From Arthrobacter sp. FB24 (GTDB lineage Bacteria > Actinomycetota > Actinomycetes > Actinomycetales > Micrococcaceae): 64,000 nucleotides of DNA. Below the pieces are notes generated by a model. The model was not told the origin of the DNA. It saw only the letters and a program-made list of their open reading frames with translations, and ran no database searches. Positions 18,347-27,290 of the stretch are shown in pieces. Where the stretch lies: positions 868,001-932,000 of the forward strand of contig NC_008541.1 of NCBI RefSeq assembly GCF_000196235.1, given 5' to 3'. The position numbers and the translations under genes were made by a program. Each line of letters starts with the position of its first letter. Positions within the stretch are counted from its first letter, which is position 1.

Positions 18347-18627
18347 GTGCCGCTGGCGCGAATCGACGTCAATGAGGGTCGCAGCCCCGAGGGCCTGCGC
18401 CGGCTCAGCCGGGGGCTCCATAATGCGGTCCTGGCTGAGTGCGGGATTCCGGAGCGTGACTACTTCCACATCATCGCGGAACATCCCCGCGGGCAGATCT
18501 TTGCCCAGGATGCGGAGCTGGGGGTGTCCGGCGAGGATGTATTCATCGGTTATGTGGAGAAATGCCGCCGGTGACTGGTCGTTCGGGTTCGGGGGCGCAG
18601 TGCGAGCTGGCGGTTCCGCGGAAATGA
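18347..18627 (+). pseudogene. tautomerase-family pseudogene (internal deletion and frameshifts)
   Basis: The first frame (GTG at 18347) reads MPLARIDVNEGRSPEGL...IPERDYFHIIAEHPRGQIFAQD, a clear N-terminal half of a 4-oxalocrotonate-tautomerase-like protein including the catalytic Pro2. After AQDAELG the text jumps to VSGEDVFIGYVE, so about 40 family residues are missing. One extra A in GAGAAATGCC (about 18560) shifts frame; the next frame reads NAAGDWSFGFG, the conserved C-terminal motif. A second shift near 18594 gives AQCELAVPRK and a stop at 18625-18627. Three frames are thus needed to read one family. A sequencing error could explain one shift but not all three lesions. Confidence 0.8.
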
Positions 18628-18697
18628 TTCCGGGTTGAGGGTGATTTCCTGAGGCCCCAATGGGACAAATTTTCCCGGGTATGCCAAGTTGTAAATA

Positions 18698-18741
18698 TGT
18701 CAGTACAAACCTTTGACAGGACAATAATTCTAGGGCAAAGT
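18698..18741 (+). promoter_or_regulatory. iolC promoter with overlapping operator
   Basis: TGTCA at 18698-18702 and TGACA at 18714-18718 form inverted half-sites 11 bases apart around a GTACAAACCTT core. The right half overlaps a consensus -35 TTGACA (18713-18718). A second copy TGACAGGACA starts at 18714. The -10 is weak (CAAAGT at 18736 with a 17-base spacer). The arrangement matches the ABC-operon promoter at 30793 and suggests repression by a common regulator, probably the GntR protein at 37185. Confidence 0.6.
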
Positions 18742-18835
18742 AGTGGTTGTGGCCCCGCTCACGGGGGTCCGCCAGGAACCGGAGCTCTGTCTGTTCAGAA
18801 GTGCAGAGTTCAAACCAGAAAGGTCCTCGATCACC

Positions 18836-19837
18836 GTGACCCACGAATTGCTCACGATCGGGCGCATCAGCGTTGATATCTACCCGAACGACATCGGGGT
18901 TGATCTGGAGGACGTCACGTCCTTCGGAAAGTACCTCGGTGGATCACCGTCCAACGTGGCCGTTGCTGCTGCCCGGCATGGCCGCCGGACCGGAGTGATC
19001 ACCCGCACCGGCGAGGACGCCTTCGGAAAATACCTGCACCGTGAACTGCGCAAGTTCAACGTGGACGACACCTTCGTGACGTCGGTGAAGGAATGGCCTA
19101 CCGCGGTCACGTTCTGCGCGATCAAGCCGCCGGAGGATTTCCCGCTCTACTTCTACGGACGTTTCCCTACGGCTCCGGACCTGCAGATCAAGGTTGAGGA
19201 ACTGGACCTTGACGCCATCCGGGAGGCTCGGATCTTCTGGTCCACGGTTACCGGACTGTGCCAGGAACCCAGCCGCGAAGCGCACATCAAGGCCCACGAA
19301 GCCCGCCCGCGTGAAGGGCTCAAGGACGGCCAGTACACCATCCTTGACCTGGACTACCGCCCCATGTTCTGGGCCTCGGAAGAGGAAGCCCGTGCCCAGG
19401 TGGCCAAGATCCTGCCGCATGTCACGGTGGCCATCGGCAACGACAAGGAATGCGCTGTAGCCGTGGGCGAGGGGACCCCCGACGAGCAGGCGGACCGGCT
19501 CCTGGCCGCGGGCGTCGAAATCGCCGTCGTCAAGCTCGGCCCCGAAGGCGTGATGGCCAAGACCCGCACCGACCGTGTGGTGTCCGCCCCCGTTCCGGTG
19601 GAGACCGTCAACGGCCTGGGCGCCGGGGACGCCTTCGGCGGAGCGTTCTGCCACGGACTGCTCTCCGGCTGGAGCCTCGCCGAGGTCCTCGATTACGCGA
19701 ACGCCGCCGGCGCGATCGTCGCGTCCCGCCTGTCCTGCGCCGACGCCATGCCGACGCCGGACGAGGTCACCTCGCTGCTGGCCGAGCGCGGCCGCCTGGC
19801 TCCCGGGCAGTTTGCCACCGAAGGAGCAGCGCTGTGA
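18836..19837 (+). CDS. iolC: 5-dehydro-2-deoxygluconokinase
   Basis: 333 residues, PfkB/ribokinase family. Phosphorylates 2-deoxy-5-keto-D-gluconate (DKG) to DKG-6-phosphate in inositol breakdown. Visible motifs: the N-terminal LTIGRISVDIYP, the PfkB signature region FGKYLGGSPSNVAVAAARHG, and the ATP/anion-hole motif VNGLGAGDAFGGAF with catalytic Asp near the C-terminus. The GTG at 18836 is chosen because family homology begins at THELLTIGR; an upstream extension to 18743 lies over the promoter region. First gene of a long operon, overlapping the next gene by GTGA. Confidence 0.93.
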   Translation: MTHELLTIGRISVDIYPNDIGVDLEDVTSFGKYLGGSPSNVAVAAARHGRRTGVITRTGEDAFGKYLHRELRKFNVDDTFVTSVKEWPTAVTFCAIKPPEDFPLYFYGRFPTAPDLQIKVEELDLDAIREARIFWSTVTGLCQEPSREAHIKAHEARPREGLKDGQYTILDLDYRPMFWASEEEARAQVAKILPHVTVAIGNDKECAVAVGEGTPDEQADRLLAAGVEIAVVKLGPEGVMAKTRTDRVVSAPVPVETVNGLGAGDAFGGAFCHGLLSGWSLAEVLDYANAAGAIVASRLSCADAMPTPDEVTSLLAERGRLAPGQFATEGAAL

Positions 19838-20820
19838 CCCTCAACGTTTCCCGGGCCAATCCGGATGCTGTTCCGGCCGCTGCGGGCGTGGACGACGATC
19901 CCCGCCGTTACGCCCACCTGAGCACCATCCGCCTGGAGGATCCGGACGCCGTTGCCCGGGCCGCCAAAGCGCGGCGCCGGCACCCCGGCCTCAAGTACGG
20001 CCGGCAGAACTTCATCGTGGCGGCGGACCACCCGGCCCGGGGTGCCCTCGCCGTCGGCAATGATCCCGTGGCCATGGCCGACCGCCGCCAGTTGCTGGAC
20101 CGGCTGCAGATCGCACTGGCCAACCCTGACGTGGACGGCGTGCTCGCCTCCCCGGACATCATGGACGACCTGCTGCTGCTGGGCGCACTCGACGGCAAGC
20201 TGATCTTCGGATCGATGAACCGCGGCGGGCTCACGGGCCTGGTCAACGAATTTGATGACCGCTTCACCGGCCACACCGCCGCTGCGCTGGAGGCATTGGG
20301 GGCCGACGGCGGCAAGATGCTCACCCGTATCTGCCTGGGCGACCCGGACACGGTGTCCCTGCTGGAAGCGACGGCCAAGGCCATCGACTCCCTGGCCGAA
20401 CGCAAGCTGATCGCCATGGTGGAGCCGTTCCTGTCCGCCTGGCACAACGGCAAGGTCCGCAACGATCTGTCCACCGACGCGGTCATCAAGTCCGTGGCCA
20501 TCGCCGAGGGCCTTGGCTCCACGAGCGCCTACACCTGGATGAAGCTGCCCGTGGTGGCAGAAATGGAACGCGTCATGGCCGCCACCACCATGCCCACCGT
20601 GCTGCTGGGCGGAGACCCGGAAGGTACCCAGGAGGAAGTGTTCGCCAGCTGGGAAGCCGCCCTGGCCCTTCCCGGCGTGCAGGGCCTCACCGTCGGCCGG
20701 ACCCTCCTGTACCCGCAGGACGGCGACGTGGCCGGCGCCGTTGCCACGGCCGCTTCCCTCCTCCACCACACCGCATCAGCCCACACCGCATCAGCCCACA
20801 CCGCAGAAGTATCGGAGTAG
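19834..20820 (+). CDS. Cgl0158-family (beta/alpha)8 barrel protein, probable DKG-phosphate aldolase
   Basis: 328 residues. Matches the actinobacterial Cgl0158-type barrel family that sits in iol operons (family name from memory). It resembles class I aldolases of the DeoC/LacD fold: FIVAADHPARGA, DGVLASPDIMDDLLLLG, GKLIFGSMNRGG, IAMVEPFLS and SAYTWMKLPV, whose Lys is a candidate Schiff-base residue. No IolJ-type class II aldolase is seen in this window, so this gene likely supplies the step that splits DKG-phosphate into malonate semialdehyde and dihydroxyacetone phosphate (inference). It overlaps iolC by four bases. The C-terminus carries a short direct repeat, HTASA twice then HTAE, from two 15-base units. 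Confidence 0.8.
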   Translation: MTLNVSRANPDAVPAAAGVDDDPRRYAHLSTIRLEDPDAVARAAKARRRHPGLKYGRQNFIVAADHPARGALAVGNDPVAMADRRQLLDRLQIALANPDVDGVLASPDIMDDLLLLGALDGKLIFGSMNRGGLTGLVNEFDDRFTGHTAAALEALGADGGKMLTRICLGDPDTVSLLEATAKAIDSLAERKLIAMVEPFLSAWHNGKVRNDLSTDAVIKSVAIAEGLGSTSAYTWMKLPVVAEMERVMAATTMPTVLLGGDPEGTQEEVFASWEAALALPGVQGLTVGRTLLYPQDGDVAGAVATAASLLHHTASAHTASAHTAEVSE

Positions 20821-20826
20821 CCTCCC

Positions 20827-22791
20827 ATGGGGACGAGAACTGTAACCGCAGGAACCCGCCGGATGACGGTCGCCCAGGCCGTCGTCGAATATCTATCCAA
20901 GCAGTACACCGTTGATTCTGTTGGCGGGCTGGATTACCGCGAACGCCTGATCCCCGGCACGTTCGGCATCTTCGGGCACGGCAACGTTGCCGGAGTGGGC
21001 CAGGCGCTCAAGCAGTACCAGCAGCTGGATCCGGCGATCATGCCGTACTACCAGGGCCGCAACGAGCAGGCGCAGGCGCACCAGGCTGTGGGCTACGCGC
21101 GCCACACCCGCCGCCGGCAGACCTTTGCGATCAGCACCTCGATCGGGCCGGGTTCCTCCAACCTGCTCACGGGGGCGGCGCTGGCCACCACCAACCGCCT
21201 GCCGGTCCTGCTGCTTCCCAGCGACACGTTCGCCACCCGTGCTGCGGATCCGGTGCTGCAGCAGCTCGAACAGCCCTACGCGTACGACATCACCGTCAAT
21301 GACGCCTTCCGTCCGCTGTCCAAGTTCTTCGACCGCGTCAACCGGCCCGAGCAGCTGTTCTCCGCGTTCCACCACGGACTGCGCGTACTGACGGATCCGG
21401 CCGAAACCGGCGCTGTCACCATCTCCCTGCCGCAGGATGTCCAGGCCGAAGCCTTAGACGTGCCCGAGGAGTTCCTGGCCGAACGCGAGTGGCGGATCCG
21501 CCGCCCGGACGCGGACGACGAGGACATCCGCCGTGCCGCCGAAGCCATCCGCGCCGCGAAACGCCCGCTGATCATCGCCGGCGGCGGCGTCCTCTACGCC
21601 TACGCCAACGACGAACTGGCCAGGTTCGTGGAACTCACCGGCATCCCGGTGGGCAACACCCAGGCCGGGGTGGGCGTCCTGCCCTGGGACCACAAGTTGT
21701 CCCTCGGCGCGATCGGCTCCACGGGCACGACGGCGGCAAATGCCCTTGCAGCCGAAGCGGACCTGATCATCGGCATCGGCACCCGCTACGAGGACTTCAC
21801 CACCGCCTCGCGGACCGCGTTCCAGAACCCGGATGTGAAGTTCATCAACATCAACGTAGCCGCCATGGATGCGTATAAGCACGGCACGTCGCTGCCGATC
21901 GTCGCGGATGCGCGCAAGGCACTGGTGAAGCTGAACCAAGCACTCGGCGGCTACCGCGTGGGCGCCGACCTGGAACAGCAGATCGCGGCCGAGAAGAAGC
22001 GCTGGGATGCCACCGTGGACGAAGCGTTCGACACCCGCTTCACTCCGCTGCCGGCCCAGAACGAAATCATCGGCGCCACGTCCCGGGCCATGGACGCCCA
22101 GGACGTCGTCGTCTGCGCCGCCGGGTCCCTGCCCGGTGATCTGCACAAGATGTGGCGCGTCCGGGACCCCTTCGGCTACCACGTGGAATACGCCTACTCC
22201 TGCATGGGCTACGAAATCCCGGGCGGGCTCGGCGTCAAGCGCGCTGCGCTGGCGGAAGCCGCGCGGGGCGGGGCGGAGCGCGACGTCGTCGTGATGGTGG
22301 GGGACGGTTCGTACCTCATGATGCACACCGAGCTGGTCACCGCCGTCGCCGAACGGATCAAGCTGATCGTGGTCCTGATCCAGAACCACGGCTACGCCTC
22401 GATCGGCTCGCTCTCCGAGTCCCTCGGCTCACAGCGCTTCGGCACCAAGTACCGCGCCCTCGACGGAGACCACCACAGCTTCGACGAAGGCGAAACCCTT
22501 CCGGTGGACCTCGCCCTGAACGCGCAAAGCCTGGGCGTGAAAGTGATCCGGATCGAACCGGGGGAGAAGGTCATCGCCGAACTCGAACAGGCCATCAGGG
22601 ACGCCAAAGCCGCCCCCGAGCGCGGCGGGCCCATCCTGATCCATGTCGAATCCGACCCCCTGCTGGACGCCCCGAGCTCCGAATCATGGTGGGACGTTCC
22701 CGTCTCCCAGGTCTCCGAGCTCGAATCCACGAGGCAGGCATTCCAGGCCTACACCGACCACAAAAACCGCCAGCGCAAGCTGCTCGGCTAA
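20827..22791 (+). CDS. iolD: 3D-(3,5/4)-trihydroxycyclohexane-1,2-dione acylhydrolase
   Basis: 654 residues, ThDP-dependent. Opens the inositol ring by hydrolysing trihydroxycyclohexanedione to 5-deoxy-D-glucuronate. The N-terminal block RMTVAQAVVEYLSKQYTVD is followed by GIFGHGNVAGVGQAL, the ThDP-activating region RNEQAQAHQAVGYAR (Glu present) and STSIGPGSSNLLTGAA. The C-terminal ThDP-Mg motif begins GDGSYLMMH and ends QNHGYASIG. Length fits the family. Start ATG at 20827, six bases after the preceding stop. Confidence 0.95.
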   Translation: MGTRTVTAGTRRMTVAQAVVEYLSKQYTVDSVGGLDYRERLIPGTFGIFGHGNVAGVGQALKQYQQLDPAIMPYYQGRNEQAQAHQAVGYARHTRRRQTFAISTSIGPGSSNLLTGAALATTNRLPVLLLPSDTFATRAADPVLQQLEQPYAYDITVNDAFRPLSKFFDRVNRPEQLFSAFHHGLRVLTDPAETGAVTISLPQDVQAEALDVPEEFLAEREWRIRRPDADDEDIRRAAEAIRAAKRPLIIAGGGVLYAYANDELARFVELTGIPVGNTQAGVGVLPWDHKLSLGAIGSTGTTAANALAAEADLIIGIGTRYEDFTTASRTAFQNPDVKFININVAAMDAYKHGTSLPIVADARKALVKLNQALGGYRVGADLEQQIAAEKKRWDATVDEAFDTRFTPLPAQNEIIGATSRAMDAQDVVVCAAGSLPGDLHKMWRVRDPFGYHVEYAYSCMGYEIPGGLGVKRAALAEAARGGAERDVVVMVGDGSYLMMHTELVTAVAERIKLIVVLIQNHGYASIGSLSESLGSQRFGTKYRALDGDHHSFDEGETLPVDLALNAQSLGVKVIRIEPGEKVIAELEQAIRDAKAAPERGGPILIHVESDPLLDAPSSESWWDVPVSQVSELESTRQAFQAYTDHKNRQRKLLG

Positions 22792-22813
22792 CAGACCAAG
22801 GAAGTCCACCCCC

Positions 22814-24325
22814 ATGTCAACGACGACCGTCACCACCACCATCAACCACTTCATCAACGGGGCCGAGGCCGCCGGCGAAGGCGACCGGACCCAGCCCGTT
22901 TACAACCCCGCCACCGGCGCCGTCTCCGCAGAGCTGCGGCTGGCCAGCCGGGCGGACCTGGACGCCACCGTTGCCGCCGCCCGCAAAGCCGCCGACAGCT
23001 GGGGAGACATCTCCCTGGCCAAGCGCACCGCGGTGCTGTTCAAGTTCCGCGAACTCGTCGCAGCCCACGTGGACGACCTCGCCGAGCTGATCACCGCCGA
23101 ACACGGCAAGGTCCTCTCCGATGCCAAGGGCGAGATCGGCCGCGGCCTCGAAGTCATTGAATTCGCCTGCGGGATCCCCACCCTGCTCAAGGGCGACTAC
23201 TCGGACCAGGTCTCCACCGGCATCGACGTCTTCTCCTTCCGCGAGCCGCTCGGCGTCGTCGCCGGCATCACGCCGTTCAACTTTCCTGTCATGGTCCCGC
23301 TGTGGATGGCGCCGATGGCCATCGCCACCGGCAACGCCTTCATCCTCAAGCCCTCCGAGCGCGACCCGTCCGCCTCGATGCTGCTGGCCAAGCTGTGGAA
23401 GGAGGCAGGCCTTCCCGACGGCGTCTTCCAGGTCCTGCACGGCGACAAGGAAACCGTGGACGGCCTCCTGACCCACCCGGACGTGGACGGCATCTCCTTC
23501 GTCGGCTCCACCCCGATCGCCCAGTACGTCCACGAGACCGCCACCAAGCACGGCAAGCGCGTCCAGGCCCTGGGCGGTGCGAAGAACCACGCCATCGTGA
23601 TGCCCGACGCCGACCTGGACAACGCCGCCGACCACCTCGCTGCTGCCGCCTTCGGTTCCGCCGGCGAACGCTGCATGGCCATCTCCGTTGCCGTCGCCGT
23701 CGGCGATGCCGCCGAACTGCTGGTCAAAAAAGTCGAAGAGCGCGCCCTCGCCGTCAAGGTCAACAACGGCACCGCACCCGACGCCGAAATGGGCCCGGTC
23801 ATTACGCCCGCCTCCAAGGAACGCATCGTCAGGATCGTCACCGAAGCAGAAGCCGCGGGCGCCGCGATGGTGGTGGACGGTCGCGACCTGGTGGTCCCCG
23901 GCCACGAGGAAGGCTTCTGGGTGGGCCCCACCGTACTGGACCACGTCAAGACCGAAATGACCGCCTACACCGAGGAAATCTTCGGACCGGTCCTCGTCGT
24001 CGTCCGGGTGGAGGACCTGGAGGCAGGCATCGCCCTGATCAACTCGAACCCGTACGGCAACGGCACCGCGATCTTCACCTCCTCCGGCGCCAACGCCCGC
24101 AAGTTCCAGCGCTCCGTGACCGTGGGCATGATCGGCATCAACGTGCCGCTGCCCGTTCCCGTGGCCTACCACTCCTTCGGCGGCTGGAAGGCCTCCCTGT
24201 TCGGTGACAAGCACATCTACGGCCCGGAAGGCGTCTCCTTCTACACCCGTGGCAAGGTAGTTACCTCACGCTGGCCCGAGCCCACCCACGCCTCGGGTGC
24301 CTCCTACAACTTCCCGTCCAACTAG
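22814..24325 (+). CDS. mmsA: CoA-acylating (methyl)malonate-semialdehyde dehydrogenase
   Basis: 503 residues, aldehyde dehydrogenase superfamily. Converts malonate semialdehyde to acetyl-CoA, CO2 and NADH, the last step of the inositol route (IolA role), and can also act in valine degradation. Visible features: GITPFNFPVMVPLWM, KPSERDPSASMLLA, FVGSTPIAQYVH, GGAKNHAIVMPDAD and the catalytic Cys in GSAGERCMAIS, with EEIFGPVL later. The CoA-acylating subgroup is indicated by FNFPVMVPLWM and GERCMA. ATG at 22814 starts the recognised N-terminus. Confidence 0.94.
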   Translation: MSTTTVTTTINHFINGAEAAGEGDRTQPVYNPATGAVSAELRLASRADLDATVAAARKAADSWGDISLAKRTAVLFKFRELVAAHVDDLAELITAEHGKVLSDAKGEIGRGLEVIEFACGIPTLLKGDYSDQVSTGIDVFSFREPLGVVAGITPFNFPVMVPLWMAPMAIATGNAFILKPSERDPSASMLLAKLWKEAGLPDGVFQVLHGDKETVDGLLTHPDVDGISFVGSTPIAQYVHETATKHGKRVQALGGAKNHAIVMPDADLDNAADHLAAAAFGSAGERCMAISVAVAVGDAAELLVKKVEERALAVKVNNGTAPDAEMGPVITPASKERIVRIVTEAEAAGAAMVVDGRDLVVPGHEEGFWVGPTVLDHVKTEMTAYTEEIFGPVLVVVRVEDLEAGIALINSNPYGNGTAIFTSSGANARKFQRSVTVGMIGINVPLPVPVAYHSFGGWKASLFGDKHIYGPEGVSFYTRGKVVTSRWPEPTHASGASYNFPSN

Positions 24326-24403
24326 TCCGCACCGCCGCCCCCGCCTCGCAAGCTCGGCCAGGTAACCCTGGCGGCGTGGGCCCAGCAGAAAGACATTGCT
24401 GTC

Positions 24404-25315
24404 ATGACTGAGAACAAACTGATCATCGGCACCGCGCCGGACTCCTGGGGCGTCTGGTTCGCTGATGACCCCAAGCAGACCCCGTGGGAGCGGTTCCTCG
24501 ATGAGGTGGCCGAGTCCGGCTACAAGTGGATCGAACTTGGCCCCTACGGCTACCTGCCGAACAACCCTGCGCGGCTGGCCGAGGAGCTCAAGCAGCGCGA
24601 CCTGAAAGTCACCGCGGGAACGGTCTTCACCGCGTTCCACCGCGGACTGGACGAGTGGGAGACCGCCTGGGAGCCGGCACGCAAGGTCGCCGAGCTCACG
24701 GCGGCCATGGGCGGCGAACACATCGTTGTCATCCCGGCCATGTGGCGCGACGACGTCACCGGCGAAGCAGTGGAAAGCGGCCAGCTGACCGAGAAGGCCT
24801 GGAGCGATCTGTTCGCCGGCCACAACCGGCTGGGCAAGACCCTGCTGGAGGACTTCGGCCTCAAGCAGCAGTTCCACTCCCACGCCGATTCCCACGTCGG
24901 AGCCCAGGAGGATATCGAAAGCCTTCTGGCGGCCACGGACTCCAAGTACCTGAACCTCTGCCTGGACACCGGCCACGCCGAATACTGCGGAGCCTCCAGC
25001 CTTGAACTCATCAAGAACTACCCGGACCGCATCGGCTACCTGCACCTGAAGCAGATCAACCCGGACATCCTCAAGAAGGTCAACGAGGAAAACATGACCT
25101 GGGCGGCAGCCAACCTGGCCGGCGTCATGACCGAGCCGCCGAACGGGCTGCCGGACCTGCGCGCCGTCATCGAAGCGGTGGAGGCGCTGAACCGCCCTAT
25201 CTTCGGCATCGTGGAACAGGACATGTATCCGGTGGCCTTTGACGTCCCCATGCCCATCGCCAAGCGCACCCGCAATTACCTGCTGTCCTGCGGTTCCCGC
25301 ACGGCAGTCAACTAA
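24404..25315 (+). CDS. iolE: inosose dehydratase-like TIM barrel protein
   Basis: 303 residues, AP-endonuclease-type TIM barrel. Proposed to dehydrate 2-keto-myo-inositol (inosose) to the cyclohexanedione substrate of IolD. The N-terminus IIGTAPDSWGVWFADDP and ELGPYGYLP are hallmarks of IolE. Metal-binding residues are likely within QFHSHADSHVG, CLDTGHAEYCG and YLHLKQINP. It lies between mmsA and iolG on one strand; a 78-base gap upstream holds no gene. Related epimerases cannot be fully excluded, but the operon context is decisive. Confidence 0.9.
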   Translation: MTENKLIIGTAPDSWGVWFADDPKQTPWERFLDEVAESGYKWIELGPYGYLPNNPARLAEELKQRDLKVTAGTVFTAFHRGLDEWETAWEPARKVAELTAAMGGEHIVVIPAMWRDDVTGEAVESGQLTEKAWSDLFAGHNRLGKTLLEDFGLKQQFHSHADSHVGAQEDIESLLAATDSKYLNLCLDTGHAEYCGASSLELIKNYPDRIGYLHLKQINPDILKKVNEENMTWAAANLAGVMTEPPNGLPDLRAVIEAVEALNRPIFGIVEQDMYPVAFDVPMPIAKRTRNYLLSCGSRTAVN

Positions 25316-25351
25316 CAGCCGCCCAGGCACTCGAAACGTAAGGAAAGAACA

Positions 25352-26365
25352 ATGACTGAAACCCTTCGCGTCGCCGTCATCGGCGCCGGCCGCATGGGCG
25401 CTGACCACATCCAGCGCCTCAGCAAGCGGATCCACGGCGCTGAAGTTGCCGCCGTCGTCGACGTTGATCTTGCCCGCGCACAGGCGGCCGTCGAAGGCAT
25501 CCCGGGCGCAGTGGCCCTGGCCGATGCCGACGAGGCGCTGAACAACGGGGACGTCAACGCCGTCCTGATCGCCACACCAGGCTTCCTGCACGAGGACATC
25601 CTGCTCAAGGCCCTCGCCAGGGACATCCCGATCCTCTGCGAGAAGCCGCTCACCCCCGACGCCGAATCAGCATGGAAGATCGTCCAGGCCGAGGAAAAGC
25701 TGGGCCACAAGCGCATCCAGGTGGGCTTCATGCGCCGCTTCGACGCCGAGTACGCCGCCCTGGGGCAGGTCATCCGCGACCACGAGCTGGGTGAATTGCT
25801 GATGCTGCACCACCAGCACCGCAACCCCACCACGCCCCCTGGCTTCACCAACGAGATGCTGATCAACGATTCGGTGGTGCACGAGTTCGACGCCATCAGG
25901 TTCTTCACCGGCGAGGAAATCACCAGCGTCCAGGTCCGCCTGGGCAAGGCCACGAAGAACGCCCCGGCCGGCCAGCACGATCCCCAGCACGTCCTGGTGG
26001 AAACCGAGTCAGGCGTCCTGGCGGACGTGGAGATCTTCGTCAACGCCAAGTTCGGCTATGAGGTGGCCACGCAGGCATCCTTCGAAGACGGCATCGTCAG
26101 CATCGGCGGCGACAAGGGCCCTTACACCCGCGCCGCCGGCCGCTGGGGCGGTAATGTCACCCCCGGTTTCGAAGAGCGCTTCGGCGCGGCATACGACGTC
26201 GAGATCCAGTCCTGGGTGGACGCGGCACTCCGCGGCGAAATCGGCGGCCCCACCGCCTGGGACGGCTACGCCACCGCGGCATGCTGTGAAGCCGGCGTGG
26301 AAGCACAGAAGAACGGTGAGAAGGTGGCCGTGAAGCTGAACGCCAGGCCGGCCCTCTACAGCTGA
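25352..26365 (+). CDS. iolG: inositol 2-dehydrogenase (Gfo/Idh/MocA)
   Basis: 337 residues. NAD-dependent oxidation of myo-inositol to scyllo-inosose. The N-terminal Rossmann fold starts VAVIGAGRMGADHIQRL (GxGxxG-type), the family motif is CEKPLTPDAESAW, and the catalytic region reads INDSVVHEFDAIRFF, with His and Asp as expected. AAGGAAAGAACA precedes the ATG at 25352. One of three Gfo/Idh/MocA genes in the regulon and the one placed with the core catabolic genes, so it is the best candidate for the main myo-inositol dehydrogenase. Confidence 0.92.
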   Translation: MTETLRVAVIGAGRMGADHIQRLSKRIHGAEVAAVVDVDLARAQAAVEGIPGAVALADADEALNNGDVNAVLIATPGFLHEDILLKALARDIPILCEKPLTPDAESAWKIVQAEEKLGHKRIQVGFMRRFDAEYAALGQVIRDHELGELLMLHHQHRNPTTPPGFTNEMLINDSVVHEFDAIRFFTGEEITSVQVRLGKATKNAPAGQHDPQHVLVETESGVLADVEIFVNAKFGYEVATQASFEDGIVSIGGDKGPYTRAAGRWGGNVTPGFEERFGAAYDVEIQSWVDAALRGEIGGPTAWDGYATAACCEAGVEAQKNGEKVAVKLNARPALYS

Positions 26366-26407
26366 GCCCGTTTCGACAACTGACTCACCCACCATGGAGT
26401 GTTCCCC

Positions 26408-27280
26408 GTGAAAATCGCACTTGATCCAACGCCGTTCCACCACTCGCACACCCTGCTCGAATTTCCCCGGGTGGTGGCGGACCTCGGCTACAAGTACATG
26501 CAGATGACCCCGCACGCCGACTTCATCCCGTTCTACAACCACCCCAAGGCCGACGACGAACTGGTGGGCCAGCTCAACAAGGCATGCAAGGACGTGGGGA
26601 TCGAGATCGCCTCGGTCCTGCCTGTGCTCCGCTGGTCCGGGCCGGACGAGGATGCCCGCGAAGCCGCCGTCCGCTACTGGAAGCGCGTCATCCAGATCAC
26701 CGTGGACCTGGGCGTCAGCACTATCAACACCGAATTCAGCGGACGCCCGGAGAAGGCCGAGGAATCAGAGCGCGCCTTCTACCGTTCGATGGAGGAGCTG
26801 CTGCCCATCATCGAACGCGAAGGCCTGGACCTCCTGATCGATCCGCACCCGGACGACTTCGTGGAGGAAGGCCTGGCTGCCATCCGCGTCATCCGCGGCC
26901 TGAATTCCAAGAACGTGGGCCTGGTCTACGTGGCCTCGCACAGCTTCCACATGAAGAACGCGCCGCTGGACATCATGCGCGCTGCGGGGGACAAGCTCCG
27001 GCTGGTCCACGTGGCAGACACCATGAACCACCACGCTTCGCACGGCCTGCGCTACATCACCAACCCGCCCGGGAACCCGGTCCGCGTGCACCAGCACCTG
27101 AAAATCGGCGACGGTGACGTCAACTGGGAGGAATTCTTCGGCGGCCTGCAGGAAATCGGCTTCCTGGACCGTGAAGACACCGTGATGGTGTCCAGCGTCT
27201 TCGCTGAAGACGAGAACGCCGCGGAGGTTTCCCGTTACCAGCTGGTCACAATGAACAACTACATCGCGACAGCCCGGTGA
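26408..27280 (+). CDS. IolH-like sugar phosphate isomerase/epimerase
   Basis: 290 residues, TIM barrel. The N-terminus [10 protein letters not shown] resembles the MKIALDP start of IolH proteins. Likely metal or active-site residues fall in [26 protein letters not shown] and [15 protein letters not shown]. IolH/IolI-type proteins are thought to isomerise ketoinositols or sugar acids, but the exact reaction is not established. GTG at 26408 is favoured over GTG 26399 because GGAG lies nine bases upstream and family similarity starts there. It precedes the transporter gene by ten bases. Confidence 0.82.
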   Translation: MKIALDPTPFHHSHTLLEFPRVVADLGYKYMQMTPHADFIPFYNHPKADDELVGQLNKACKDVGIEIASVLPVLRWSGPDEDAREAAVRYWKRVIQITVDLGVSTINTEFSGRPEKAEESERAFYRSMEELLPIIEREGLDLLIDPHPDDFVEEGLAAIRVIRGLNSKNVGLVYVASHSFHMKNAPLDIMRAAGDKLRLVHVADTMNHHASHGLRYITNPPGNPVRVHQHLKIGDGDVNWEEFFGGLQEIGFLDREDTVMVSSVFAEDENAAEVSRYQLVTMNNYIATAR

Positions 27281-27290
27281 CGGCCGCCCT

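Noticed and set aside
18309..18638. A 109-codon open frame across the tautomerase remnant as a separate gene
   Set aside because: Only its last part (GDWSFGFG) makes sense, as the frameshifted continuation of the tautomerase; its N-terminal text matches nothing.
18743..18835. N-terminal extension of IolC
   Set aside because: The added residues lie over the leader after the promoter and do not resemble the PfkB start; the GTG at 18836 fits.
22817..25591. Long minus-strand frames opposite mmsA and iolE
   Set aside because: Shadows of well-recognised enzymes; no start signals or family motifs.
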